60,996 nt of DNA from a bacterium (GCA_004563405.1 SFTH01000016.1:1-60996); one strand, 5' to 3'; positions 7,854 through 16,390 are shown, counted from the stretch's first letter. The notes: a model not told the origin generated them from the sequence alone. Made by a program: numbers and translations.

Positions 7854-9170
7854 TTATGCGGCCCTGCGGCGGCGCAGTCGGAGCTGCATCTGCCAGCAGA
7901 GGGGCAGAAGGTAGAGATAGGCGGCGAAGGGCAGGGCGGACAGCGTGCAGCCCAGCATGCGCAGGGGCACGCTGCAGGCGATGCACCATGGCACCAGCCC
8001 CGCCAGCACCACCACGGAGTTTTCGATGTCCAGCATCAAATCCGTGCGGCCCTCCGGGGTGGAATCGTAATTGCCGCCCATGCACTGGCGGCACATGATG
8101 ATGCCGATGGTCTGGTTGCAGAACACGGCGCAGACGGCGAGGCTTGCGCACACCATGGCGGGAAAGCGGCCGATGCGGCGGCTGAGCCGGGACAGCGCGT
8201 CCTCCAGGAAGGCGAGCATGCGCGTGCCCTCGAAGATGCCGGCGCAGCCGCTGGAGAGCAGCAGGAGCGTCACGATCTCCAGCATGGAGCGCACGCCGCC
8301 GCCGGAGAGGATGGGCGCGAGAGACGGCGTCTCCGGCGCGTAGCCCAGCAGCATCATGCGCAGCACGCGTGCGAGGGGCGCGCCCTGGAGCAGAACGGTC
8401 AGCAGAACGGAGGCGAGGATGTCCACCGCCATGACGTACTTGATCTTCATGCCCCCGAAAGCCAGCGCCAGCATCAGAAGCGTGGGCAGCAGGCACCAGG
8501 GGGAGAGGGTGAACTCCCGGGAAAAGTCCTCCAGTAGGGCGGAATCCGCGCTGCCCAGCGGACTGAGCAGGGAGAGGAGGGCGTAGAGGAGCACGCACAG
8601 CAAAAGCGGCGGCAGCGCGCTTCGGAGCATCAGGCGGAAGTTTCTGCTCACGTCCGTACCGGTCTCGTTGGCCACGAGGCTCGCGCTGGAGGCCATGGGG
8701 GAGCCCCGGTCGCCGAAGTACAGCCCGGAGAGAATCGCGCCGCCCACCAGCGCGGTGGGCGCTCCGCCGGCCCGGGCGATGGTCATCAGTATCACGCCCA
8801 CCGTTCCGGCCACGCCGAAGCTGGTGCCCAGGGCGTAGGACATGAGCGCTGTGAGCAGGAAGGCGGCCAGGATGAACACCTCGGGGGGAACCAGGCGCAC
8901 GCCGTAGTAGGTGAAGTAGGCGATGGTACCACACTGCCGCCAGAGGGAGGTCAGGCAGCCGATCAGCAGCATGACCAGCACCACGACCAGGGATTGGCGC
9001 ATGCCGCGCAGGCACATGCCCGCGACGCTTCGCAGGCGAAAGCCCCGGCGCAGCGCCACCAGCGAGAAGGCGGCCAGCCCCAGCGCCATCGGCAGAATCA
9101 TGGTCGTACCCGTGGCGAGGCTGGCGGCCATGGCGGCGATGAACAGAACAAAAGCGAGGATCAGATCCAA
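7854..9170 (-). CDS. NhaC-family Na+/H+ antiporter-like membrane protein
   Basis: 438-aa polytopic membrane protein (about 11-12 helices). The stretch LYFGDRGSPMASSASL (about residues 152-167) matches the conserved G-x-x-x-G-D-x-x-S-P signature of NhaC-type transporters, followed by ETGTD. The family exchanges sodium for protons or, in some members, coupled organic acids, so the substrate is open. The start is a TTG with GGAGG 9 nt upstream; no in-frame ATG gives a better N-terminus. It has a good promoter of its own and is followed by the CDF exporter, suggesting an ion-homeostasis unit. The C-terminus is strongly basic (QLRLRRRRAA). Confidence 0.8.
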   Translation of the reverse strand: MDLILAFVLFIAAMAASLATGTTMILPMALGLAAFSLVALRRGFRLRSVAGMCLRGMRQSLVVVLVMLLIGCLTSLWRQCGTIAYFTYYGVRLVPPEVFILAAFLLTALMSYALGTSFGVAGTVGVILMTIARAGGAPTALVGGAILSGLYFGDRGSPMASSASLVANETGTDVSRNFRLMLRSALPPLLLCVLLYALLSLLSPLGSADSALLEDFSREFTLSPWCLLPTLLMLALAFGGMKIKYVMAVDILASVLLTVLLQGAPLARVLRMMLLGYAPETPSLAPILSGGGVRSMLEIVTLLLLSSGCAGIFEGTRMLAFLEDALSRLSRRIGRFPAMVCASLAVCAVFCNQTIGIIMCRQCMGGNYDSTPEGRTDLMLDIENSVVVLAGLVPWCIACSVPLRMLGCTLSALPFAAYLYLLPLCWQMQLRLRRRRAA

Positions 9171-9219
9171 GGGAATGCGCCTCCGAACATTTTTTCCGAT
9201 ACAAAGGCAAATTTACACT

Positions 9220-9248
9220 ATTATAGGAGAAGCAGGGGCGCACTGCAA
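9220..9248 (-). promoter_or_regulatory. Promoter of the NhaC-CDF unit
   Basis: Minus strand TTGCAG (9243-9248), 17-bp spacer, TATAAT (9220-9225), placed 50 bp before the TTG start. Confidence 0.75.
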
Positions 9249-9290
9249 GAACGCGCATGTTATCTTTTGGCCCGGATTTACGGGGAAAGA

Positions 9291-9319
9291 TTGTCTTGCG
9301 CCGCGCTTCGTGCTATAAT
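9291..9319 (+). promoter_or_regulatory. Promoter of the SGNH-MBOAT operon
   Basis: TTGTCT (9291-9296), 17-bp spacer, TATAAT (9314-9319). Transcription would start near 9326, only 8 bases before an in-frame ATG at 9334, which favours the second ATG at 9376 as the true start. Confidence 0.78.
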
Positions 9320-9375
9320 CGGGACGAAGAAATATGCAAGAGAAGGGCGGGCGCAAACCGCGCCTGCGGAGAAAT

Positions 9376-10389
9376 ATGAAGAAAAAATGGAAGAGGGCGG
9401 CAGCTGCAGTTGCGGGTCTGCTGGCTGCGCTGGTTGTGCTGGACGCGTTCTGCTACTGGTACTACAATCCGGCGGGATATGTGTGGGACGAATTCCGCGC
9501 GACGGACACCATACGCGAGCCCGGAGCGTTTACCTCCCGCGCCCAGGAGGGCTTTGCGTGGGCGACCATCGACGAAAACGGCTACAACAACGCGCAGGTT
9601 CCCGGCGAGGACGGCGTATATGCGCTGATGATGGGCTCCTCCCACACCGAGGGCCTGAACGTGATGCCGGGAGAGGACGTGAGCAGCCAGCTTCAGGCGA
9701 GGCTTCAGGAGAGCGACGTGGACGGCTGTGTGTACAACATCGGCATCTCCGCCCACACGCTGATGCGCAACGCCGCCAACCTGGAGCGCGCGCTTGAGCG
9801 CTTTGAGCCCACGGATTATGTGATTCTGGAGACGCAGCATGTGAAGTTCAGCAAAACCAGCGTGGAGCGTGCGCGGAACGACGGCTTTGCGCGCCAGGCC
9901 CCGACGCAGAGCGTGATCTGCGACTGGATCAGCAGGCGGCCCCTGCTGCGCACGCTCTACCGCCAGTGGGAGGCGCTTGCGCGCGGCAGCGAGGCGGAGG
10001 AGAACCAGGCCGGGATCACGCCGGAGCAGCTGGCGCAGTACGAGGCGGCGCTCACGGAGCTGATGCAGAAGCTGCGCGCGGAGGCGGATGATCACGGCGT
10101 GGATATCATCATCTACTACCACCCCCACCTGGTGCTTCAGGAGGACGGCTCCGCCCTGCCCCAGGAGGATCAGGGATGTCTGGAGGCCTTTGCCTCTGCC
10201 TGTGCGGCGGCCGGCGTGACGTTTCTGGACATGACGGACGCCTTTCTCGCGGCCTATGACGAGGCGCACATTCTGCCTCACGGCTTCAGCAATTCAGCCC
10301 CCGGCACGGGACATCTGAACCCGGAGGGAAACGCCCTGATCGCGGAGGCGCTCTGCGCGGAGATCCTTGAGAGGAGGGCGGCCGAATGA
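9376..10389 (+). CDS. SGNH/AlgJ-like membrane-anchored hydrolase-fold protein
   Basis: 337 aa: a short basic N-terminus, one membrane helix (about residues 8-25) and an extracytoplasmic SGNH-like domain. Block I reads MMGSSHTEGL (GDS-like with Ser) and the end has GHLNPEGN, equivalent to the D/H-x-x-H block region. Such proteins partner MBOAT acyltransferases (as in AlgJ/AlgI, PatB/PatA, DltD/DltB) to transfer acyl groups to extracellular polymers. The next gene is an MBOAT protein overlapping by 4 bp, which strongly supports this pairing. I chose ATG 9376, which has GGAG close upstream and suits the promoter. The acceptor polymer is unknown. Confidence 0.7.
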   Translation: MKKKWKRAAAAVAGLLAALVVLDAFCYWYYNPAGYVWDEFRATDTIREPGAFTSRAQEGFAWATIDENGYNNAQVPGEDGVYALMMGSSHTEGLNVMPGEDVSSQLQARLQESDVDGCVYNIGISAHTLMRNAANLERALERFEPTDYVILETQHVKFSKTSVERARNDGFARQAPTQSVICDWISRRPLLRTLYRQWEALARGSEAEENQAGITPEQLAQYEAALTELMQKLRAEADDHGVDIIIYYHPHLVLQEDGSALPQEDQGCLEAFASACAAAGVTFLDMTDAFLAAYDEAHILPHGFSNSAPGTGHLNPEGNALIAEALCAEILERRAAE

Positions 10390-11789
10390 GCTTTGTGAGC
10401 GTTGCGTTCTTTGTGTTCTTTGCGCTGGTGCTGCTCACGCAGCTGGTGCTGCGCAGCTCCCGGGCCAGGCAGGTTGCGCTTCTGGCGGCGAGCTACGTCT
10501 TCTACGGCTGGTGGGACTGGCGCTTCTGCTTCCTGATGCTCTTTCTCACCGCCGTCGCATACTGCACGGCTCTGGGGCTGGAGAAGCGCCCCGGACGGAA
10601 GGGCCTGCTGGCGTTGGGCATCGTCGTGCCTCTGGGAACGCTGTTCGTGTTCAAATACATGAACTTTTTCCTGGAGTCCTTCTGCGCGCTGTTTCACATC
10701 GCCCAGCCGGGCGCGCTGCGCGTCATACTGCCGGTGGGCATCTCCTTCTACACCTTCCAGAGCATGAGCTACACCATCGACGTCTGGCGGGGGAAGGTGG
10801 CGGTGAGCCACGATCCGCTGCGCTTCGCGCTCTACATCGCCTTCTTCCCCCAGCTGGTCGCGGGGCCGATCGTGAAGGCCAGCGAATTCCTGCCGCAGTT
10901 GGAGCAGGAGCGGCGGCCCACCCGCGCAGGCGTGGCGGAGGGCCTGAATATCTTCTTCTGGGGCATGCTGAAGAAGGCGGTGCTGGCGGACCAGCTCTCC
11001 GTGTTTGTGGACGTGGTCTACGCGGCCCCGGCAGCGTTCTCCTCGGGAACGGTGGCGCTGGCGGTGCTGGGCTACGCCCTTCAGATCTACTTTGATTTTT
11101 CCGGCTATTCCGACATGGCCATCGGCTGCGCCCGATGCCTGGGCTACGATTTGCCGAAGAACTTCGACCTGCCCTACATTTCCGCCAATGTGAGCGAGTT
11201 CTGGAAGCGCTGGCACATCAGCCTCTCCAGCTGGCTGATGCAGTACCTCTACATTCCCCTGGGCGGCAACCGGAGGGGACGCGCGCGCACTTACGTCAAC
11301 CTGATGCTCACCATGCTGCTGGGCGGCCTGTGGCACGGGGCGGGCGTGAACTTCATCCTCTGGGGCGCGCTGCACGGCGCGGCGCTGTGCGTCCACAAGC
11401 TCTGGCACGCGCGCCATCCCGAACCGGCGCGCAGCGCGGCCGGCCGCGCCCTCAGCGAGGCGGCGACCTTCTGCTTTGTCTGCCTGTGCTGGGTATTCTT
11501 CCGGGCGCAGAGCCTGGGTCAGGCGCTAGCGGTGCTGCGCAAGCTCTTTGTCTGGAGCGGCGGCGTGCAGCACATGTACACATGGGCGATTGCCGCGCCG
11601 GTGCTTCTGGCGCTGGCGACCCTCTGGTGCGCGGTGTTTTGCCGCGACAGCGACGGCGTCATCCACGGCGAGCTGCCCGCGTTCCGCCTGGGCACCTTTG
11701 CGGGCACGCTGGGCTTTGCGCTGCTGGTGGGCTTTGCGCTGATTCTGATGTACACCGGCGCAAATCCGTTCATCTACTTCCAGTTCTAG
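10386..11789 (+). CDS. MBOAT-family membrane O-acyltransferase (AlgI/PatA/DltB-like)
   Basis: 467-aa integral membrane acyltransferase with about 11 helices. It carries SYVFYGWWDWRF near the N-terminus, LPVGISFYTFQSMSYTID (about 117-134), QIYFDFSGYSDMAIG, and the catalytic histidine in GGLWHGAGVNFILWG (about residue 317). These are hallmarks of the AlgI branch that moves acetyl groups from the cytoplasm across the membrane. The ATG overlaps the stop of the SGNH-like gene (ATGA), implying translational coupling. Together the two should O-acylate a surface polymer; wall polysaccharide or teichoic-acid-like polymer is inferred. Confidence 0.9.
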   Translation: MSFVSVAFFVFFALVLLTQLVLRSSRARQVALLAASYVFYGWWDWRFCFLMLFLTAVAYCTALGLEKRPGRKGLLALGIVVPLGTLFVFKYMNFFLESFCALFHIAQPGALRVILPVGISFYTFQSMSYTIDVWRGKVAVSHDPLRFALYIAFFPQLVAGPIVKASEFLPQLEQERRPTRAGVAEGLNIFFWGMLKKAVLADQLSVFVDVVYAAPAAFSSGTVALAVLGYALQIYFDFSGYSDMAIGCARCLGYDLPKNFDLPYISANVSEFWKRWHISLSSWLMQYLYIPLGGNRRGRARTYVNLMLTMLLGGLWHGAGVNFILWGALHGAALCVHKLWHARHPEPARSAAGRALSEAATFCFVCLCWVFFRAQSLGQALAVLRKLFVWSGGVQHMYTWAIAAPVLLALATLWCAVFCRDSDGVIHGELPAFRLGTFAGTLGFALLVGFALILMYTGANPFIYFQF

Positions 11790-11848
11790 AGCATCGTCTG
11801 TCCGAAGCGCGCGGAGCGCCCGGATCGCAGGCGAGGTTCGCAAAGCAA

Positions 11849-11885
11849 AATCCCTGCCGCAAATCAAAAGCAGCAGGGATTCTTG
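11849..11885. terminator. Bidirectional terminator between converging genes
   Basis: AATCCCTGCCGC (11849-11860) pairs with GCAGCAGGGATT (11870-11881) with one mismatch. Pyrimidine-rich flanks on both strands (TCTTGCTTGCC on plus, TTTGCTTTGCG on minus) suit termination of both the MBOAT gene and the CBS gene. Confidence 0.65.
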
Positions 11886-11919
11886 CTTGCCTCGGACGCT
11901 CTGTGCGCCGGAGCGACGG

Positions 11920-12348
11920 TCAATTCTTTCCGAAGGCGGGGTGGTTCAGGAAGTAGCTGAGCACGGCGCGGCGAGTGACGATGCCGATGAATACGCCGCG
12001 GTCGTCCACCACGGGCACGAAGTTCTGCTCCGTGGTGCGCAGGAGCAGGGACTCCACAGCCAGGTCGATGGGGCAGGGCGGATTGCGGTCCCTGCGAAGC
12101 GCGTCGCGCAGGCGAAGTTTTTCCGCGGCCCGGGCGGGCGTGAGGCGCAGATGCGCGCCGTCCGTCTGAGCCAGCGACCAGAGGAAGTCGCCCTCGCTGA
12201 CGGTGCTCACATACAGTCCCTCCCGGCTGATGACGGGCACGGAGCTGTAACCGCCGCTGCGCAGCGCCTCGAGCGCCTCTGCCAGGGACATGTCGTCATA
12301 GAGATAGAGAACCTCGGATTTGGGCTTGAGGAAGAAAGCCAGGTTCAT
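11920..12348 (-). CDS. Two-CBS-domain protein, DarB/CbpB-like (possible c-di-AMP receptor)
   Basis: 142-aa stand-alone CBS-pair protein. CBS1 (about 8-65) contains ALEALRSGGYSSVPVI; CBS2 (about 75-138) contains NFVPVVDDRGVFIGIVTRR. The length and layout, including G-x-F-x-G-I-x-T-R-R near the C-terminus, resemble Bacillus DarB (YkuL) and Listeria CbpB, which bind cyclic di-AMP and act on stringent-response or potassium-related targets. The nucleotide ligand is inferred. I chose ATG 12348 with AAAGGAGG ahead; a longer frame upstream runs through a terminator hairpin. The gene lies just below the LCP terminator, so it may be fed by read-through. Confidence 0.72.
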   Translation of the reverse strand: MNLAFFLKPKSEVLYLYDDMSLAEALEALRSGGYSSVPVISREGLYVSTVSEGDFLWSLAQTDGAHLRLTPARAAEKLRLRDALRRDRNPPCPIDLAVESLLLRTTEQNFVPVVDDRGVFIGIVTRRAVLSYFLNHPAFGKN

Positions 12349-12369
12349 TGGTTTGCCTCCTTTTGAAAA

Positions 12370-12390
12370 GCCCGCCGCGATGCGGCGGGC
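12370..12390 (-). terminator. Terminator of the LCP gene, just before the CBS gene
   Basis: Perfect 9-bp stem (GCCCGCCGC) with 3-base loop and TTTTC following on the minus strand. It ends only 22 bases before the CBS start codon, so read-through would set CBS expression. Confidence 0.78.
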
Positions 12391-12417
12391 ACAGTTTTGC
12401 GCTGGATTCAAAGCGCG

Positions 12418-13827
12418 TTATTCGTAGATGAAGTTGTACAGCGCCAGACTGTTGGTCTGCCAGTCGCAGTCATAGAGCATGGCCTGCTCGTTGCGGCGCT
12501 CCTCGACGTAGGTGTTGTTGGCCGGCAGGCGGAAGGATTCCACGTTGCTCATGCCGCTGCTGAGCACGGAGATGGCCACGGTGGCGATGGTGTTGATGTC
12601 CATGTTGGTGGTGACGTTGCTGGACAGGCTGCCCACCAGCGCGAGGATCTCCGCCGCACTCTTGCCGCGGAGCTTGTTCATCAGCTTCACCAGCACGTTG
12701 CGCTGGCGCTCGGCGCGGGAGAAGTCGCTGTCCACGGATCTGATGCGGGCGTAGGCCAGCGTCTGGTGGCCGGTCAGGTGGGTGTTGGAGCCGTAGGTCT
12801 CCAGGAAGTCCTCCTCCAGGGTCGGCGCATTCTCGCCGACGGCGTTGGCGATGTGGTACTGGTTGAGTAGGTTCTTGTTGATGGCATCCTTCTCGGCTTC
12901 GGTGATGTCCACCTCGATGCCGCCCAGCGCCTCCGCGATCTTCTGGAAGCCGAAGAAGTTTACGGTGGCGTAGTACTGAATGTTCAGGCCGAAGCACTCG
13001 TTCACCGTCTTCATGGCGTAGTTGGGGCCGCCGAAGTAGTTGGCGGCGTTGATGCGGTAGGTGCCGCTGTACTTGCCCAGATCGTCAAACTTCACCGCCA
13101 GGTCGCGCATGATGGAGGTGAGCTTGACCTCGCCGGTGGTGTTGTTGATGGAGCAGATGATCATGGAGTCCGTGCGGGAGTTCTCGTTGGAGGTGCGCTC
13201 ATCGGTGCCCAGAAGCAGGAAGTTGGTCCAGGTGTCCGGCAGAGAGGTGTTGATGCTCAGGTCGCTGACCTGCACGCGATCCTCATCGGCGAGGGCTTCC
13301 ACTTCGGTATCCGAATCGCCCAGCCACTCGGACAGGGTGCTGTAACCGGCGTCCTGCGTGGACACGTCGCTTGCGTCCTGTGTCGTTGCGCCGGTATCCT
13401 CCGCTCCATTGGACTGGGAGGAGGAGACCACCGCGTTGCCCATGCCGGATGCGTTCGTCACGGGCGCGGGCGTGGCCTGGGGCTGGTTCACCACGTCCTT
13501 GTTTTTACCGCTGAGGACGATAATCAGCACCACGATCAGCGCCACGACGATGGCCGCGATGATGAAGAAGCGGGGCTGCACTCTCTTTTTCCGCCTGCGG
13601 GGTGCGGGGCGGCGGCCCTGGGACGGGCGGCTCTGCGCCGGACGGCCCTGAGGCGGGCGGGTTCCGGCGGGGCGCGCTGCGGCAGGGCGGGCGCCCTGGG
13701 CGGGGCGGCGGGCCTGGGACTGCGCGGAAGCGGAGCGGGGCGCGCTGCCCGTGCGGGCTGCGGGACGGGAAGTTCTATCGGCAGTATTCCGGCGCGGATC
13801 GCGCTCGGTGGTATAGCGGTCAGGCAA
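12418..13827 (-). CDS. LytR-CpsA-Psr (LCP) family wall-polymer ligase
   Basis: 469-aa type II membrane protein. Residues 1-88 are an unusually long, Arg/Pro/Ala/Gln-rich cytoplasmic tail (repeated Q-G-R-P and R-P-A-Q units, ending RRRKKR), then one membrane helix (about 89-108), a low-complexity linker, and the LCP domain (about 190-410). LCP motifs include LLLGTDER, SRTDSMIICSIN, SIMRD, and YARIRSVDSDFSRAERQRNVL with the conserved arginines that bind polyprenyl pyrophosphate. LCP enzymes attach glycopolymers to peptidoglycan. The start is TTG with AAGGAAGG 7 nt upstream; no ATG fits. The promoter is at 13869-13897. Confidence 0.9.
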   Translation of the reverse strand: MPDRYTTERDPRRNTADRTSRPAARTGSAPRSASAQSQARRPAQGARPAAARPAGTRPPQGRPAQSRPSQGRRPAPRRRKKRVQPRFFIIAAIVVALIVVLIIVLSGKNKDVVNQPQATPAPVTNASGMGNAVVSSSQSNGAEDTGATTQDASDVSTQDAGYSTLSEWLGDSDTEVEALADEDRVQVSDLSINTSLPDTWTNFLLLGTDERTSNENSRTDSMIICSINNTTGEVKLTSIMRDLAVKFDDLGKYSGTYRINAANYFGGPNYAMKTVNECFGLNIQYYATVNFFGFQKIAEALGGIEVDITEAEKDAINKNLLNQYHIANAVGENAPTLEEDFLETYGSNTHLTGHQTLAYARIRSVDSDFSRAERQRNVLVKLMNKLRGKSAAEILALVGSLSSNVTTNMDINTIATVAISVLSSGMSNVESFRLPANNTYVEERRNEQAMLYDCDWQTNSLALYNFIYE

Positions 13828-13868
13828 GAGGCAACCTTCCTTTCGTACGGGGATTTGGATATACAGAT

Positions 13869-13897
13869 ATTATAATCCCTTTTTGGACGGCTTTCAA
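13869..13897 (-). promoter_or_regulatory. Promoter of the LCP gene
   Basis: Minus strand TTGAAA (13892-13897), 17-bp spacer, TATAAT (13869-13874), 42 bp before the TTG start. Confidence 0.82.
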
Positions 13898-14003
13898 CCG
13901 CCCCGGCCCTACGGTCGGGGATGAAACTGGGCAATATTGTGAAGAATTGCGGGCCGACGGCGCCGATTGGCCGGCGAAGGAGCGCCCGCACAGCCGGATG
14001 CGC

Positions 14004-14747
14004 CTACTGGAAGCGGCGCTCCAGCTCCTCAAATTTGTCGTGGGTGATCAGCGCGTCCTCCCGGGTGCCCCTCAGGCGCACCACATGGGTCCAGCGGCCG
14101 TAGGGGGTGATGGAGTCGATCTGATCCAGATTGATGATGTAGCTGCGGTGGGCGCGGAAGAACAGCTCCTCCGGCAGGCGCTCGGCGATCTCCCCCAGGG
14201 GGTCGGCGGTGAGCAGCTTGCGCCCGTCCCGCAGCAGGATGGCCGTGGCCCGATCCTCGCGCTGCACCATCAGGATGTCCTCGGGATCCACCAGGCTCAC
14301 GCCCTCCCGGTGCTTGATCATCATCCGCCGGGGAGCAACTGCGCTGGCGGGCCGCGCGGCGCAGACCGCCCGGCGCTCGCTCAGGCGCTCCCGGGCGAGG
14401 GCGAGGGTGTTGAGCGCCCGCTCCATGGAGAAGGGCTTCACCAGATAGTCGAACGCGTAGAGCTCGAAGGCGCTCTTCATGTATTCCTCGTGGGCGGTGG
14501 CAAATATGATGATGGTCCTGGGCGCGCGGTCCTGAATGGCCTTGCCGCACTCGATGCCGTTCATGCCGGGCATCTCCACATCCATCAGCACCACGTCCGG
14601 ACGGGTCTGGTCGAAGCGCTCGATCAGCTCGCTGCCGTCGCGAGCCTCGCCCGCCAGCGCGTAGCCCTCGGCCCGATCGATCAGCCTGCGCATCACCAGC
14701 AGCATGCCCGGGTCGTCGTCGCCGATCAGTATGCGAATTTCCTCCAT
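14004..14747 (-). CDS. LytTR-family response regulator without an adjacent kinase
   Basis: 247-aa regulator: a receiver domain (about 1-125) with the acidic pocket GDDD, phospho-acceptor Asp56 in LMDVEMPG, and KPF, then a LytTR DNA-binding domain (about 145-247) with REGVSLVDPEDILMVQ, FFRAHRSYIINL and the C-terminal HDKFEELERR. LytTR regulators commonly control extracellular products. The ATG at 14747 has GGAAGAGGAG upstream. No histidine kinase is next to it: the gene follows nfeD-floA-unknown on the same strand with a 57-bp gap holding a GC hairpin. It is therefore either driven by a distant kinase or part of the floA unit. Confidence 0.9.
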   Translation of the reverse strand: MEEIRILIGDDDPGMLLVMRRLIDRAEGYALAGEARDGSELIERFDQTRPDVVLMDVEMPGMNGIECGKAIQDRAPRTIIIFATAHEEYMKSAFELYAFDYLVKPFSMERALNTLALARERLSERRAVCAARPASAVAPRRMMIKHREGVSLVDPEDILMVQREDRATAILLRDGRKLLTADPLGEIAERLPEELFFRAHRSYIINLDQIDSITPYGRWTHVVRLRGTREDALITHDKFEELERRFQ

Positions 14748-14771
14748 GCTCCTCTTCCTTTCACAGGCTTT

Positions 14772-14797
14772 GGGCCGCTCCACTTCGGAAGCGGCCC
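14772..14797 (-). terminator. GC hairpin between the unknown gene and the LytTR gene
   Basis: GGGCCGCT (14772-14779) pairs with AGCGGCCC (14790-14797), just after the stop at 14805. No U-run follows, so it may attenuate rather than end the transcript. Confidence 0.4.
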
Positions 14798-14804
14798 GGG
14801 AAAT

Positions 14805-15353
14805 CTACCTGCGGCCCCGCGGCCGCAGCGATACGGGTTTGTCCAGAATCTCCTTCATCACGACGGCGCTGCGCAGCGCCTGGAGGTTCATTGCGGCCAC
14901 GGCAGATCTCGCCTCCTGCGCGCTGTCGCGCAGGGCTTCCTCCGCCTCCGCCCTGCGGCGGTGCGCGGCGTGCTCGGCCTCGGTTTCGCCCTCCACGCCC
15001 TGCCTGGGGTCCGGTGCGATGGAGCCGGTGGCTTCGCGCACGGGTGCGGCGACGCGCTGCTGCGCGGCCTGCGCCTTTCGCTTTTGCAGTACGGCGGCAG
15101 CGACCTTCGCCACATCCTCCGGCTTCGCGGCGGGCTTCGGCTGCGCCTTGGCCTTCGGAATGCCTTCCTCCTTCAGGAACTGCGCCCACTCCTCGCGGGT
15201 GTAGGGAATCTTCGCTGCGTCCGGCTTTGACTGCGCGGAGGAGGGCTTTTCAGCCTTCCTCTGCGCCTCTGCGGCCTTCTTCTTTTTCTTATTGGACTTG
15301 CTGATGCTCGAGATCACGCCGATGATGATCAGCAGCACGATCAATCCATCCAT
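14805..15353 (-). CDS. Small membrane-anchored protein of unknown function in the floA operon
   Basis: 182 aa. An N-terminal membrane helix (DGLIVLLIIIGVISSI, residues 2-17) is followed at once by a Lys-rich patch (KSNKKKKKAAEAQRKAEK) and a charged, Ala/Lys/Glu-rich helical region with likely coiled coil at about 110-160. I recognise no enzymatic domain. A short segment, YTREEWAQFLKEEGIP (about 51-66), looks folded. It sits 38 bp after floA on the same strand, the position yqfB occupies in Bacillus, though I see no similarity claim to make. The start at 15353 was chosen because GGGAGG lies 8 nt upstream; ATG 15359 is too near. Confidence 0.6.
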   Translation of the reverse strand: MDGLIVLLIIIGVISSISKSNKKKKKAAEAQRKAEKPSSAQSKPDAAKIPYTREEWAQFLKEEGIPKAKAQPKPAAKPEDVAKVAAAVLQKRKAQAAQQRVAAPVREATGSIAPDPRQGVEGETEAEHAAHRRRAEAEEALRDSAQEARSAVAAMNLQALRSAVVMKEILDKPVSLRPRGRR

Positions 15354-15391
15354 GAGCATCGCCTCCCTTCATGGCAGAAGCTGTGCATGCC

Positions 15392-16390
15392 TTACTTCTT
15401 CTGGGGATCGGCGGGCTTGGCGACGTCGCCCTTGCCGGCGATGGCTTCGCGCATGTTGGTGTCGGAGATCACGTTCTGCATCTGGTAGTAGTCCATCACG
15501 CCCAGCTTGCCGTTGCGCAGGGCCTCCGCCATGGCCTTGGGAACCTCGGCCTCGGCCTCGACCACCTTCGCGCGCATCTCCTGCACGGCGGCGATCATTT
15601 CCTGCTCGTGGGCGACGGCCATCGCGCGGCGCTCCTCGGCCTTGGCCTGGGCGATGCGGCGGTCGGCCTCCGCCTGATCCATCTGCAGCTGCGCGCCCAC
15701 GTTGCGGCCAACGTCCACGTCGGCGATGTCGATGGAGAGAATCTCGTATGCGGTGCCAGCGTCCAGACCCTTGTTCAGCACGGTGCGGCTGATCAGGTCG
15801 GGGTTCTCCAGCACGGCCTTGTGGCTCTCGGAGGAGCCGACGGTGGTGACGATGCCCTCGCCGACGCGGGCGATGATGGTCTCCTCGCCGGCGCCGCCCA
15901 CCAGGCGGGAGATGTTTGCGCGCACGGTGACGCGGGCCTTGGCGCGCAGCTCGATGCCGTCCTTGGCGATGGCGGCGACCACGGGGGTCTCGATGACCTT
16001 CGGGTTGACCGACATCTTCACGGCCTCCAGCACGTTGCGTCCGGCCAGGTCGATGGCGCGGCTCTGCTCAAACTCCAGCGGAATCTGCGCGCTCTGGGCG
16101 GCGATCAGCGCGTCCACCACGCGGTCCACGCTGCCGCCCGCCAGCAGGTGGGCCTCCAGCTCGTTCATGTTCACCTTCAGACCGGCCTTCGTGGCCTTGA
16201 TCATCGGCAGAACCACCTTGCTGGGGTTGATGCGGCGGAAGCGCATGCCCACCATGGAGAAGATCGAGATGTGCACGCCCGACGCGGCTGCGGAGATCCA
16301 CAGGCCGATGGGGAAGAAGCGGAAGAAGACCACCAGCATGATGACCACCACGATGGCGATGACAAAGAAGAGGATCATATCAATTCCCAT
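15392..16390 (-). CDS. floA: Flotillin-like protein FloA (SPFH family)
   Basis: 332-aa membrane scaffold of functional microdomains. The N-terminal hydrophobic hairpin (about 5-40) contains FFRFFPIGLWISAAASGVHISIF, typical of the FloA (YqfA) subgroup rather than FloT. The SPFH region includes PMIKATKAGLKVNMNELEAH and ARVTVRANISRLVGGAGEETI. The C-terminal part has the Glu/Ala repeats (AEAEVPKAMAEALRNGKLGVMDYYQMQN) seen in flotillins. It is 29 bp downstream of nfeD, reproducing the conserved nfeD-floA pair. FloA tethers signalling and secretion partners at the membrane. Confidence 0.95.
   Translation of the reverse strand: MGIDMILFFVIAIVVVIMLVVFFRFFPIGLWISAAASGVHISIFSMVGMRFRRINPSKVVLPMIKATKAGLKVNMNELEAHLLAGGSVDRVVDALIAAQSAQIPLEFEQSRAIDLAGRNVLEAVKMSVNPKVIETPVVAAIAKDGIELRAKARVTVRANISRLVGGAGEETIIARVGEGIVTTVGSSESHKAVLENPDLISRTVLNKGLDAGTAYEILSIDIADVDVGRNVGAQLQMDQAEADRRIAQAKAEERRAMAVAHEQEMIAAVQEMRAKVVEAEAEVPKAMAEALRNGKLGVMDYYQMQNVISDTNMREAIAGKGDVAKPADPQKK

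Noticed and set aside
14772..14797. Intrinsic terminator separating the LytTR gene from the floA unit
   Set aside because: The stem is good but no U-run follows, so I keep it only as a low-confidence hairpin and do not treat the units as separated.
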